Program-made: the position numbers and the translations under genes | The notes under the pieces: model-generated | Database searches by the model: none | What the model was told of the DNA's origin: nothing | The model's input: only the letters and a program-made list of their open reading frames with translations | Assembly: GCA_022793655.1 (NCBI GenBank) | Contig: JAAWDG010000001.1 | Coordinates: 1 to 59,251 of the forward strand | Direction: 5' to 3' | Length of the DNA: 59,251 nt | DNA from: Clostridiales bacterium | GTDB lineage: Bacteria; Bacillota; Clostridia; Oscillospirales; CAG-272 | Part shown: positions 47,175-55,643 of the stretch, one piece after another | Layout: every line of letters begins with the position of its first letter | Numbering within the stretch: position 1 is the first letter of the stretch

Positions 47175-48218
47175 ATGGATAACCAAGGAAGGGGCGCAAG
47201 ACCAAACCAAAATCAGGGCGGAACGCAAAACACGCCTCCAGGACGCCGCCCCGCCGGCGCAGGGCAAAACAGACCGCGCCCGGTGAAAAGACCAAACGCA
47301 GCTCAGGGCTCACGCCCGGTCAATGGACTGGGGCCTAATGCACAGGGCGGGCCAAGACCGTCGGGTAGCAGACAGGCCATGGCTGCCAGGGCCAAAACAG
47401 CAGCGGCACAGGGAAAACGGCCAAAGAAACATCGCACCATCGGGGCGATTTTGCGTAATATTTTCATCGTGGCGCTTTTAGCCGTTCTTTTGCTGTTTTT
47501 CATTTTGTTTTTAGCGGGATTTCGCTATATGTCCTATAAAATTGTACGGGCAGACGAAACAACCACGGTGAAATATATAGGGCGTGTGGATGGGAACGGA
47601 GACCCGACCAACGGCCTTGTTGTGTATCCGAATATGACGGCGAAAGTGCGGGCCGGCAACAGCACCATTGCCTATTCAAATGGGGATGTATATAAAGGCG
47701 AAACCAAGAAAATGCTGAAGCATGGCCGCGGCAAGCTTGTATTTGATAACGGCGATGTGTATGAGGGCACGTTTGTGAACGACGTGATCTCGGGCGAAGG
47801 GATCTATACATATAAAAATGGGGATATATACGAAGGCGCCTTTAAGGACGGTGTGCGTTCGGGCGAAGGAACCATCACATTTGCTGACGGAACAACCTAT
47901 ACCGGATATTTTTCCAATAATCTTTGTGAGGGAGCCGGCAAACAGGTATATGCCGACGGAACCGTTTATGAAGGAAATTTTGCAGGCAATATGAAAAACG
48001 GCATGGGCACGATCACCTATCCGAACGGGGATGTTTATACCGGTGAATTTGTAAATGATAAACGAGAGGGAACCGGCACCTATACCTGGAAAAACGGCGA
48101 GAGTTATACAGGTGATTTCAGTGCTGATCAGATGAACGGTACAGGAACTTATAAATGGCCCAGCGGCCGAACCTATACGGGCAAATTCTCTAACGGAACC
48201 ATGGTGTTGGAGAATTGA
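47175..48218 (+). CDS. membrane-anchored MORN-repeat protein
   Basis: This 347-residue protein has a cytoplasmic N-terminal ~75 residues of low complexity (Gly, Arg, Pro, Gln, Asn). A single membrane helix follows at about 93-118 (ILRNIFIVALLAVLLLFFI), then a beta linker, and from about residue 165 to the end about eight 23-residue MORN repeats (pattern Y-x-G-x-F-x-x-G-x-x-x-G-x-G-x-x-x-x-x-x-G-D-x). MORN repeats form elongated beta sheets that bind lipids or proteins. Here they would face outward, next to the wall. AGGAAAGGA stands before the ATG. Neighbouring genes for wall-polymer sugars hint at an envelope role, but none is proven. Confidence 0.88.
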   Translation: MDNQGRGARPNQNQGGTQNTPPGRRPAGAGQNRPRPVKRPNAAQGSRPVNGLGPNAQGGPRPSGSRQAMAARAKTAAAQGKRPKKHRTIGAILRNIFIVALLAVLLLFFILFLAGFRYMSYKIVRADETTTVKYIGRVDGNGDPTNGLVVYPNMTAKVRAGNSTIAYSNGDVYKGETKKMLKHGRGKLVFDNGDVYEGTFVNDVISGEGIYTYKNGDIYEGAFKDGVRSGEGTITFADGTTYTGYFSNNLCEGAGKQVYADGTVYEGNFAGNMKNGMGTITYPNGDVYTGEFVNDKREGTGTYTWKNGESYTGDFSADQMNGTGTYKWPSGRTYTGKFSNGTMVLEN

Positions 48219-48229
48219 CAGATAGATCT

Positions 48230-48254
48230 ATCGGCGCACAAAACGTGCGCCGAT
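48230..48254. other. hairpin after the MORN gene
   Basis: ATCGGCGCAC and GTGCGCCGAT form a perfect 10-bp stem around AAAAC, 12 bp after the stop. It has only a weak T content downstream, so it may be a terminator of low efficiency or a processing site. GGTGTTAGA occurs twice between here and the next gene (about 48271 and 48339). Confidence 0.5.
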
Positions 48255-48392
48255 TCTGATGATAGAGCATGGTGTTAGATTGGCAAAAAAGCCATTTTGC
48301 ATTGTGATTTTACTTGAAAAGAACTCGTTTCAAAGAGGGTGTTAGACCGAATCACTTGAAACGAACGTTTGACAGCATAGAAAGGAACGCGG

Positions 48393-50609
48393 ATGGCGGA
48401 TAAAATATTGTTGACAACCATGGCCCTTGATATTGGCGGTGCAGAAACGCATATCACAGAGCTTGCCAAGGCACTGAAAAAAAGCGGATATGATGTGACG
48501 GTGGCTTCAAACGGCGGCGTGTATGTTTCTGAATTGACAGACGCCGGTGTGAAACACGTGTGCATCCCGCTGCATTCAAAAAAACCTTGTTTTGTGTTGC
48601 AAAGTTATTGTAAACTCAAAGCGCTGATCAAAAAAGAAAAGTTTGATGTGGTGCACGCACACGCGCGTATTCCCGCTTTTTTATGCGGCTTATTAGCCAA
48701 ACAGCTGAAATTCCGCTTTGTCACAAGCGCGCACGGAACCTATGACGTCAGTTTGTTTTGGAAGCTCATATCCAATTGGGGGGAACGGACGCTGGCGGTC
48801 AGCTATGATATTAAGGAATATTTAATCAATCACTATAAGGTGCCGTCCGACACCATTGCCATTACCATTAACGGGATCGATACCAATCGGTACTGCAAAG
48901 AGATTGACACCGCCCGCATTATGGATGAATTTGGATTGCAAACAGGCGGCCGGCGGGTGCTATATGTTTCGCGCATTGATCATGAAGCGGCGCATGTTGG
49001 TTTCTTCTTAGTGCAGGCGGCAAAAGAGTTAGCAAAGGAGTATCCCGATTTGCAAATTGTGCTTGTCGGGGGCGGTACGGCTTTTGCCAAACTGAAACAA
49101 GAGGTCGAGGCAGCCAACGAGCAAATTGGCCGGCGGGTGTTGGTTTTAACTGGCGCCCGAACCGATATTAACCATTTTTGCGCCTGGGCGGATATTTTTG
49201 TCGGCGTTTCCCGCGCGGCGTTAGAGGCGATGAGCGCAGAGTGCGTCACCATTTTATCTGGTTCTCAGGGGAATTTAGGTCTTTTTGGCGAACATAATTT
49301 GCAAGACGCGTTAGACACGAATTTCACCTGCCGCGGGCGGCCCATGGCAGATGCATCGACGCTGCAAGCCTATCTAAGAGAGGTTTTTGCGCTGTCTTGC
49401 GAGGAAAGAGCGGCCATGGGCGCTTATAATCGCTCGATTGTGCAGACCTATTATTCCATTGATAAAATGGCCAAGGACGCTATGGATGTTTACCAGGCGA
49501 TGAAGCCGTATAAACAATATCGACAAGGTGATGTGCTGCTCAACGGTTATTATGGCTTTGGCAATAAGGGAGATGACGCCCTTTTGCAGGTTATAATCGA
49601 ACATATTCGCGCACAATATCCAAACGCGCGCTTAACCGTCCTCTCCCGTCGGCCCAAACTGACAAAGCGCATGTTCGGGGTGCATAGCATTAATCGATTC
49701 CACCCGATTATGATGGCGCGGGTTTTGCGGCGGGGCAAGGTGTTAATTTATGGGGGCGGCAGCTTGCTTCAATCGGTGACAAGCTCACGTTCTTTGCTAT
49801 ACTATACCTGGGTTTTGCGTTTGGCAAAATATGCGGGCATTCGCACTATGTTGTTTGCCAATGGCATTGGTCCGTTTGCCTCACTGCGGGATCAGAAAAG
49901 GGCGGCCGACGCCTTAGCGAAGGTCGATTCAATTATTGTGAGAGATGCGGCTTCTTTGCAAACCTTGGACTCTCTCGGGGTCAATACCGAGCAAGTGTTT
50001 GTAACGGCCGACCCTGTGTTCTGTCTGAAAGGCGCCGATCAAGGCTGGTGCCGGCATTGGCTGGCGAAGGCCGGTCTTGCGCCGGGCGAGGCTTATTTCG
50101 CTATCTCGATGCGCCGCTGGAAATGGCTTGATAAAGACTTTGAAGACAAGATTGTGCAATTTTGTCTCTATGTCAAAAAGCAGTACGGCCTTGTTCCCTT
50201 GTTCCTTTCTATGCAGAAGGAAAAGGACTGGCAGATTTGCAGTACCGTTTCGGCAAGGGCCGGGGGACTTTGCATCGAAGCGCTGTCCTCTTCTGAATTA
50301 CATACGATTGTGTCGCAAGCGGCCTTTGTATGCGGCATGCGGCTGCATCTATTGATTTGCGCCGCGGCAGCGGGAGTTCCTGTGATTGGTATTGCCTATG
50401 ATCCAAAGGTAAATGCACTCTTTGCCGATCTTGAAAATCACAAGCTTTTACCTGCTTCTCAAATCGACGAAGAGACGCTGAAAAGCTTTGCCGATGAGGC
50501 CGTGAAAGAAGATAGAATCCTTTTGCAGAAAAAAGCGCAGACAATGAGAGAAAAGGCCGAAGAAAGTTTTGCAAAAATGGATGAGTTGCTGCGGGAGGCG
50601 CTTGGCTGA
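48393..50609 (+). CDS. glycosyltransferase family 4 fused to CsaB-type polysaccharide pyruvyl transferase
   Basis: The 738-residue protein has two halves. Residues 1-370 form a GT-B glycosyltransferase with DIGGAETHITELAKALKKSG, HAHARIPAFLCG, a VSRIDHE nucleotide-side segment and ARAALEAMSAECVTI. Residues about 378-738 match polysaccharide pyruvyl transferase: LLNGYYGFGNKGDDALLQ, SRRPKLTKRMFGVHSINRF, IYGGGSLLQSVTSSRSLLYY and GMRLHLLICAAAAGVPVIGIAYDPKV. CsaB adds ketal pyruvate to a secondary wall polymer so that SLH-domain proteins can bind. The fusion suggests that one protein both builds and pyruvylates the sugar unit. AAAGGAA precedes the ATG. No SLH protein is encoded in the window. Confidence 0.92.
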   Translation: MADKILLTTMALDIGGAETHITELAKALKKSGYDVTVASNGGVYVSELTDAGVKHVCIPLHSKKPCFVLQSYCKLKALIKKEKFDVVHAHARIPAFLCGLLAKQLKFRFVTSAHGTYDVSLFWKLISNWGERTLAVSYDIKEYLINHYKVPSDTIAITINGIDTNRYCKEIDTARIMDEFGLQTGGRRVLYVSRIDHEAAHVGFFLVQAAKELAKEYPDLQIVLVGGGTAFAKLKQEVEAANEQIGRRVLVLTGARTDINHFCAWADIFVGVSRAALEAMSAECVTILSGSQGNLGLFGEHNLQDALDTNFTCRGRPMADASTLQAYLREVFALSCEERAAMGAYNRSIVQTYYSIDKMAKDAMDVYQAMKPYKQYRQGDVLLNGYYGFGNKGDDALLQVIIEHIRAQYPNARLTVLSRRPKLTKRMFGVHSINRFHPIMMARVLRRGKVLIYGGGSLLQSVTSSRSLLYYTWVLRLAKYAGIRTMLFANGIGPFASLRDQKRAADALAKVDSIIVRDAASLQTLDSLGVNTEQVFVTADPVFCLKGADQGWCRHWLAKAGLAPGEAYFAISMRRWKWLDKDFEDKIVQFCLYVKKQYGLVPLFLSMQKEKDWQICSTVSARAGGLCIEALSSSELHTIVSQAAFVCGMRLHLLICAAAAGVPVIGIAYDPKVNALFADLENHKLLPASQIDEETLKSFADEAVKEDRILLQKKAQTMREKAEESFAKMDELLREALG

Positions 50610-50632
50610 CGGGCGTTGCGTCTCTTGCAATT

Positions 50633-50940
50633 GATAAAAGGATATAGTATAATAAAAAGAATCTACGAGTGCGGCCATTAACTGGTTGTGTCACTGCTTG
50701 TACAGATATGCCTGTTCTTGCGCGTCTTGCTGGGCAGGCCACGGAAGGAAGAACGCTCGTCTTCTTCGGCAATCGGAGTGGATCGCGCGTGTTTTTGCCA
50801 ACTATCAAGATGTGGTTTTTCGTATCATGAAGGAAACTTTATTAAGGGCACTTTATAGGAAAAAGCTTGATAAATAAGAAAAAACGAAGTGAGCCTGCCA
50901 AAGAGGGCAGGACGCATTTTCGTTGACAGAAAGGGTAAAC
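50633..50940 (+). promoter_or_regulatory. gene-free spacer with promoter before the PrsA-like gene
   Basis: TTGCAA and TATAAT with a 17-bp spacer stand at about 50627-50655, soon after the GT-CsaB stop. The expected RNA would run about 280 nt before the next start. A 63-codon TTG-start frame (50686-50877) ends RIMKETLLRALYRKKLDK but has no clear ribosome site or family. Near the end AACGAAGTGAGCCTGCC and GGCAGGACGCATTTTCGTT (50885-50926) form an imperfect hairpin right before the gene. It could be a leader element or a small RNA; I cannot decide. Confidence 0.4.
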
Positions 50941-52476
50941 ATGAAACTGAAAAAAAGAATTGCTTTGCTGCTTGCCGCCGCTTTCCTTTGCGTAGGGGGC
51001 ATGACTGGCTGTAAACAAAAGAACAATGAGAACAATGTGGCCGACGCCGTGATTGTGAAAAGTGAAAACTTTGAAATTACGGGGGACATGTTTCAGTACT
51101 ATTTAGCAACCAACTTCTTAAATTATTGTCAAGAATACAGCGCGTATATTTCGTATATTATCGATTTAAGCATGCCGCTTAAAAATCAGAATTGCTCCAT
51201 GAGCGATCAAGAGGGGTACACCTGGTTTGACTTTTTTGCCGATCAAACCATAGAATCAACAACCATGTTTCTTTCATTGGCTGAGGGGGCCAAGGCGGAG
51301 GGCATGACTCTTTCTGAAGAGGACAAAAAAGATTTGGAAGAGCAGCTTACCGAGATGGGCGAATATGGCAAAGAGCAGGGCTATGAAGACATCAACGCCT
51401 TTTTACAGAAAAACTATGGCGCGCTTGTCACCCAAGAAACCGTGAAGGCTTGCTATGAAATTCATATGCTGGCCAATCAATATTTTAATAAGCTTTATAA
51501 TAGCTATACCTTTACAGAAGACGACTACAGCAAGTATGCAGAGGAGAATAACAGCGCGATTTATAAAGCCGATTATATTTCGCTAAAAATTGAGGCAGAC
51601 TATGAAGAGGACGCCTCGGACGAAGAAAAAAAGACGGCTTATGCGGCTGCTCTCGCCAAGGCGAATGAGATAAACAGCGCGATAACCGATGAAGACGCGT
51701 TTTATGATTTAATCGAGCAGTACGAACGCGAAAAATTTACCGTGGTATCCGATGACACAGACATTGCCTCTGAAGATCAAGCGACCACCATCACCGAGAC
51801 AACACTGAAAGATCGGGTGGCCCAGCGCCTAACCACCGCAGCTGCCTATAATACAGATGGCGCGGCAAACAGCTGGCTTTTCGACACGGCGCGTGCGGCC
51901 GGTGAGCACAAAGTAATCGAATCTGAAGATTTAGGCTATTGCACGGTTTATTGGATGGTTAAGCCGTTCTATCGGCAGGAGCACAAAACGGTGAATGTAC
52001 GGCATATTCTTCTTTATGCGGATACGTATGGCTCTGAAGAGGCGGCCTTTGACAAGGCAGATCAACTTTTAGAAGAAGTGAAAGGAGCCGAGAACGTAGC
52101 CGAAGCTTTCGGCCAATTAGCTGGCGAATATAGCGAGGACCCTGGCTCGCAAAGCAAGGGCGGCTTATACACAAACGTTGACAAAGGCAGCATGGTAGAC
52201 GAGTTTGACGCATGGTGCTTCGCAGAGGGAAGAAAACCGGGGGACACCGGTGTTGTGAAAACCGCCTATGGCATTCATGTGATGTATTATGAAGGAGAGG
52301 GCCTGCCCTCTTGGCAGGCGACAGCGGATGAGGGCCTGCGCGGTGAGTCTTATACGGCCGATTATACCGCTTTAAAAGACAAGACAACTATTGACTCTGA
52401 CAAAGAGAAAATGAAGGAAATTCCCGACATTATTGAGGCAAAAGAGGAAGCAAACCAAGAAACCGCCGGCGAGTAA
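50941..52476 (+). CDS. PrsA-like lipoprotein foldase (parvulin-type peptidyl-prolyl isomerase)
   Basis: The 511-residue lipoprotein has its lipobox Cys in GGMTGC (about residue 23). A long helical SurA/PrsA-N-like chaperone region follows (about 35-340), with DEEKKTAYAAALAKANEI. A rotamase domain at about 355-460 carries VNVRHILLY, AGEYSEDPGSQSKGGLY and VVKTAYGIHVMYY. It folds secreted proteins on the outer face of the membrane. A short acidic tail follows. The ATG used has AAAGGG upstream; an earlier in-frame start adds 6 residues. It may help export the large wall-active proteins in this genome, an inference only. Confidence 0.9.
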   Translation: MKLKKRIALLLAAAFLCVGGMTGCKQKNNENNVADAVIVKSENFEITGDMFQYYLATNFLNYCQEYSAYISYIIDLSMPLKNQNCSMSDQEGYTWFDFFADQTIESTTMFLSLAEGAKAEGMTLSEEDKKDLEEQLTEMGEYGKEQGYEDINAFLQKNYGALVTQETVKACYEIHMLANQYFNKLYNSYTFTEDDYSKYAEENNSAIYKADYISLKIEADYEEDASDEEKKTAYAAALAKANEINSAITDEDAFYDLIEQYEREKFTVVSDDTDIASEDQATTITETTLKDRVAQRLTTAAAYNTDGAANSWLFDTARAAGEHKVIESEDLGYCTVYWMVKPFYRQEHKTVNVRHILLYADTYGSEEAAFDKADQLLEEVKGAENVAEAFGQLAGEYSEDPGSQSKGGLYTNVDKGSMVDEFDAWCFAEGRKPGDTGVVKTAYGIHVMYYEGEGLPSWQATADEGLRGESYTADYTALKDKTTIDSDKEKMKEIPDIIEAKEEANQETAGE

Positions 52477-52526
52477 AAAAGCCCCGGCGGACAGCGTATC
52501 AACGAACAAGAAGGGTGCAGAACAAA

Positions 52527-53813
52527 ATGACGCAAGAGCAGTTAAAGAGCGCGATTCAAAACGGAAAATTCGATGGCATTTTCACCAAGTTATATGGAGC
52601 AAAGCAGATTGAATGGCAGAGAAACCGGTATCTCACATGTATTGAAGAATTTGGTAAAATCTATGATGATCAGCGTGATTTGCGGATTTTCTCGGTGTCG
52701 GGACGCAGTGAAATCTCGGGCAACCACACCGACCATAATCATGGCAAGGTATTAGCGGCCTCGATTGAGCTTGATATTATTGCCGTCGCCGCGAAGAACG
52801 AAAGCGATATTATCCATGTGAAAAGCAGTGGCTTTCAAATGGATACAGTGAATTTGAAGGATCTTGATAAACAAAAATACCATAAAAGTGCGCTGATGAT
52901 CGCGGGGGTTTGCGACGGCTTTACCCGTTTTGGATACCAAGCCGGCGGCTTTGACGCCTATACAACCTCGAATGTGTTCAAGGCGTCGGGGCTCTCTTCT
53001 TCGGCCGCTTTTGAGGACATGATTGGTACGATTCAGAACTATTTATATAACGATGGCAAGGTGGACAAGGTAGAAATTGCAAAAATTGCCCAGTATGCCG
53101 AACGGGAATTCTATGGCAAGCCTTGCGGACTGATGGACCAGGTGGCCTGCATTTACGGCGGGTTTGTCGCGATTGATTTTGAAGATCCGGAAAAACCGGT
53201 GGTCGAGCCGCTCGCTTTCGATATCGAGCAAGCGGGCTATCGGCTATGTATTGTTAATACCGGCGGCAATCATTCGGATTTAACCGATGATTATGCAGAT
53301 ATTCCAAACGAAATGAAGGCGGTTGCCGGGTATTTCGGAAAAGAAACCCTGCGGGAGGTAACGCTTGGGCAGGTGATGGAGGCCGCGTCGGCCTTGCGGA
53401 CCAAGACAGGCGACCGGGCGATTTTGCGTGCCATTCACTATTTGCAGGAGAACGAGCGGGTAGAGGCACAGAAAAAAGCGCTGCAAGAGGGCAACGTACC
53501 AGTATTTTTGCAAAAAGTGAACGAAAGTGGCCGCTCCTCTTTTCAATATCTGCAAAATGTATATACCAACAAAAATGTGCATGAGCAGGGACTTTCGCTG
53601 GCCTTACTGCTGGCCGAAACCGCGCTTTATGGCAAAGAGGGGGCGTGTCGGGTGCATGGCGGCGGTTTTGCCGGCACCATACAGGCCTTTGTGAAAGAAG
53701 AGGATGTCCCCGCGTTTAGCAAGGTGATGGAAAATTGCTTTGGTGAGGGTTCATGCGTGTGCTTAAAAATCCGTCCGTATGGCGGTCTGTGCGTGGACGA
53801 AAAAATGGCGTGA
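52527..53813 (+). CDS. galK: galactokinase (GHMP kinase family)
   Basis: The 428-residue protein has the galactokinase signature GRSEISGNHTDHNHGKVLA (normally GRTEIxGNHTDHQ), the phosphate loop KASGLSSSAAFE, and the third GHMP motif VHGGGFAGTIQAFV. It phosphorylates galactose at C1. No galT, galE or galactose transporter is near. The ATG is preferred over an upstream in-frame GTG that sits on top of the AAGGG ribosome site. Confidence 0.88.
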   Translation: MTQEQLKSAIQNGKFDGIFTKLYGAKQIEWQRNRYLTCIEEFGKIYDDQRDLRIFSVSGRSEISGNHTDHNHGKVLAASIELDIIAVAAKNESDIIHVKSSGFQMDTVNLKDLDKQKYHKSALMIAGVCDGFTRFGYQAGGFDAYTTSNVFKASGLSSSAAFEDMIGTIQNYLYNDGKVDKVEIAKIAQYAEREFYGKPCGLMDQVACIYGGFVAIDFEDPEKPVVEPLAFDIEQAGYRLCIVNTGGNHSDLTDDYADIPNEMKAVAGYFGKETLREVTLGQVMEAASALRTKTGDRAILRAIHYLQENERVEAQKKALQEGNVPVFLQKVNESGRSSFQYLQNVYTNKNVHEQGLSLALLLAETALYGKEGACRVHGGGFAGTIQAFVKEEDVPAFSKVMENCFGEGSCVCLKIRPYGGLCVDEKMA

Positions 53814-53934
53814 GGGAAAAGCAGCAGCGGATAAAACACATGCCAATTCGCATAAAAACAATGGCTTAAGACGCAGAAGCAACAGGCAGAAAGCGTGAGA
53901 CGGCATTTTAGGAGAACCAGAACCGGAGAGCACG

Positions 53935-54363
53935 ATGAAACGAAAGAGACGAAACACAAACAAAAAAACGGCCTTGCCTGATGATACAACAAAGAGGACG
54001 GCGGTGCAAAACCGGAAAACGCTCCTTTGCTTGGCCGCCAGCTGTATCTTTTTTGTCGGGCTTTATTTTGCCGCCTTTCAGTTTAGGGATACAAACTATG
54101 CCGCGTTTTCTATGGTGGCAGAGGCGGTTCTCTATCTTTTGCTGCCCGGATTGTTTTTAGCGTATGTAATTATCAATCGTGGCATATCAAACGATGTGCC
54201 TGAAAAAGACCAGTTGACCGATGAGCTCAGTGAAGCAGAAAAAGAAGCGCTGATTGAGGAAATCAAGCGGCGGCATGCGAAGGCAAAGCCCCTATTATAC
54301 TTCTTGTTTCCGTTAGTGTTTATCGTCGGGTTTGATGTCGTTTATACAATATTTTTCACATGA
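53935..54363 (+). CDS. three-helix membrane protein of unknown function
   Basis: This 142-residue protein has a strongly basic N-terminus (KRKRRNTNKK), helices at about 29-49, 57-80 and 119-141, and an acidic helical loop between the second and third (about 84-116, DELSEAEKEALIEEIKRRH). No family was recognised. It overlaps the next gene by 4 bp (ATGA), so its product and the WalJ-like hydrolase are translated together. Confidence 0.82.
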   Translation: MKRKRRNTNKKTALPDDTTKRTAVQNRKTLLCLAASCIFFVGLYFAAFQFRDTNYAAFSMVAEAVLYLLLPGLFLAYVIINRGISNDVPEKDQLTDELSEAEKEALIEEIKRRHAKAKPLLYFLFPLVFIVGFDVVYTIFFT

Positions 54364-55112
54364 TAGAAGAAATAAAAATCATGCCGCTTTTTTCAGGAAG
54401 CGGCGGTAATTGTACATATGTTGAAGGGGGCGGCGCCCGCCTTTTGATTGACGCGGGTGTCTCGGCCCGGCGGATTCGCCGGGCGCTGGCTCTGATCGGA
54501 CGGGATTTTGCCGAGATAGACGGGGTGTTTTTAACCCATGAGCATAAAGATCATATCGGGGGCCTTACCGTGTTATGCAAAAACAGCGGGGTTCCTGTTC
54601 ATGCTACCGCGCAGTCTTTACGGGCCATGAGCCCTGCCTTTGCCGTGCAGGCCCATCCGGTAACATACAGCGTGCAGGTGCAGGATCTTTTGGTGACAAG
54701 CTTTCCACTGTCGCATGATTCGGCCTGCTGCGTGGGTTATACCTTTCAAACAGCGGCGGGCAAGGCCGGGGTGATGACTGATACCGGTTTTATTACCGAT
54801 GAGGCCGTGGCCGCTATGGTTGGCTGCCAAACGGCGCTTGTGGAATCAAATCACGATCCCGACCAGTTAAGAAACGGGCCGTATCCCGCTTATCTCAAAG
54901 CGCGCATTGCCTCGGCCAAAGGGCATTTATCCAACAAAGCCTGTGCCGATTTTTGTGCTTTTTTGGCGGGTAAGGGGGCCAAACGATTTATCTTAGCCCA
55001 TTTGAGCAAAGAAAATAATACGCCTGACGCGGCCTATCGCACCGCCGAGCAGACGCTGATTGCAAAGGGCTATGACGCGGCGGTCGAATGTGCCCCGGTG
55101 GCTGTGCTATGA
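54360..55112 (+). CDS. MBL-fold hydrolase of the YycJ/WalJ type
   Basis: The 250-residue metallo-beta-lactamase-fold protein has MPLFSGSGGNCTYVE (the YycJ opening), the metal motif LTHEHKDHIGGL, SHDSACCVGYTF, TDTGF and ESNHDPDQL. The family has been described as a 5'-to-3' exonuclease linked to DNA repair and to WalKR loci. No walKR genes lie here; instead it is followed by rlmH, an order also seen in Bacillus. It overlaps its neighbours by 4 bp on both sides. Confidence 0.9.
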   Translation: MIEEIKIMPLFSGSGGNCTYVEGGGARLLIDAGVSARRIRRALALIGRDFAEIDGVFLTHEHKDHIGGLTVLCKNSGVPVHATAQSLRAMSPAFAVQAHPVTYSVQVQDLLVTSFPLSHDSACCVGYTFQTAAGKAGVMTDTGFITDEAVAAMVGCQTALVESNHDPDQLRNGPYPAYLKARIASAKGHLSNKACADFCAFLAGKGAKRFILAHLSKENNTPDAAYRTAEQTLIAKGYDAAVECAPVAVL

Positions 55113-55534
55113 TCGCCGTGGACATTATTTCAACCGGCGGGTTGAAAGAGGACTATTTGCGTCTGGCCGTGGCTGAATATGAAAAACGGCTTTCGGGCTA
55201 TTGCCGGCTGACCAATCAAGTCTATAAACCGGGCGCATCGCCGGAAAAGTTGTTACAGGACCGAGCCTATAAAATTGCGCTTTGCGTCGAGGGCGAGCAG
55301 TGTTCGAGCGAAGAACTGGCCGGGCGTATACAGAAGGTGACGCTGGCCGGGTGCGGCAAAATCCAGTTGGTGATTGGCGATTCAGACGGGCTTAGTGAAC
55401 AGGTCAAGCGGCGATGCGACTATCGCCTTTCGTTTTCAAAAATGACCTTTCCGCATCAACTCATGCGGGTGATTTTGTTAGAGCAGCTTTACCGGGCGTT
55501 CAATATTAACGCAGGAGGAAAATATCATAAATGA
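55109..55534 (+). CDS. rlmH: 23S rRNA pseudouridine-1915 N3-methyltransferase RlmH
   Basis: This 141-residue SPOUT-fold methyltransferase has VDIISTGGLKEDYLRLAVAEY at the start and the knot region IGDSDGLSEQVKRRCDYRLSFSKMTFPHQLMRVILLEQLYRAFNIN, with the closing GGKYHK. It modifies the ribosome decoding helix 69. The ATG overlaps the preceding stop (ATGA), and the earlier in-frame start is not favoured. Confidence 0.95.
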   Translation: MIAVDIISTGGLKEDYLRLAVAEYEKRLSGYCRLTNQVYKPGASPEKLLQDRAYKIALCVEGEQCSSEELAGRIQKVTLAGCGKIQLVIGDSDGLSEQVKRRCDYRLSFSKMTFPHQLMRVILLEQLYRAFNINAGGKYHK

Positions 55535-55641
55535 AAACCATCGTTTATCGCCTGCTCGCGATTTTGGGACTCGCCTTGGCGGCACTCGCCGCCTTTGGCT
55601 ATGCGCTTGGCTATTATGATATTACGTTTATACCAAGATAA
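55531..55641 (+). CDS. 36-residue single-helix membrane ORF between rlmH and mnmG
   Basis: Reading from the ATG that overlaps the rlmH stop (ATGA) gives [20 protein letters not shown] followed by [16 protein letters not shown] and TAA. It is one hydrophobic helix (about 6-28) with a basic N-terminus, so a single-pass protein with its C-terminus outside is expected. GGAGG lies 12 bp upstream. The stop is only 2 bp before the mnmG ATG. The tight packing and the overlap support a real small gene. No family was recognised. Confidence 0.6.
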   Translation: MKTIVYRLLAILGLALAALAAFGYALGYYDITFIPR

Positions 55642-55643
55642 CA

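Noticed and set aside
47740-48210. Tandem DNA repeats suggesting a repeat array or CRISPR
   Set aside because: They are the coding repeats of the MORN protein, about 69 bp in period and diverged, with no spacer structure.
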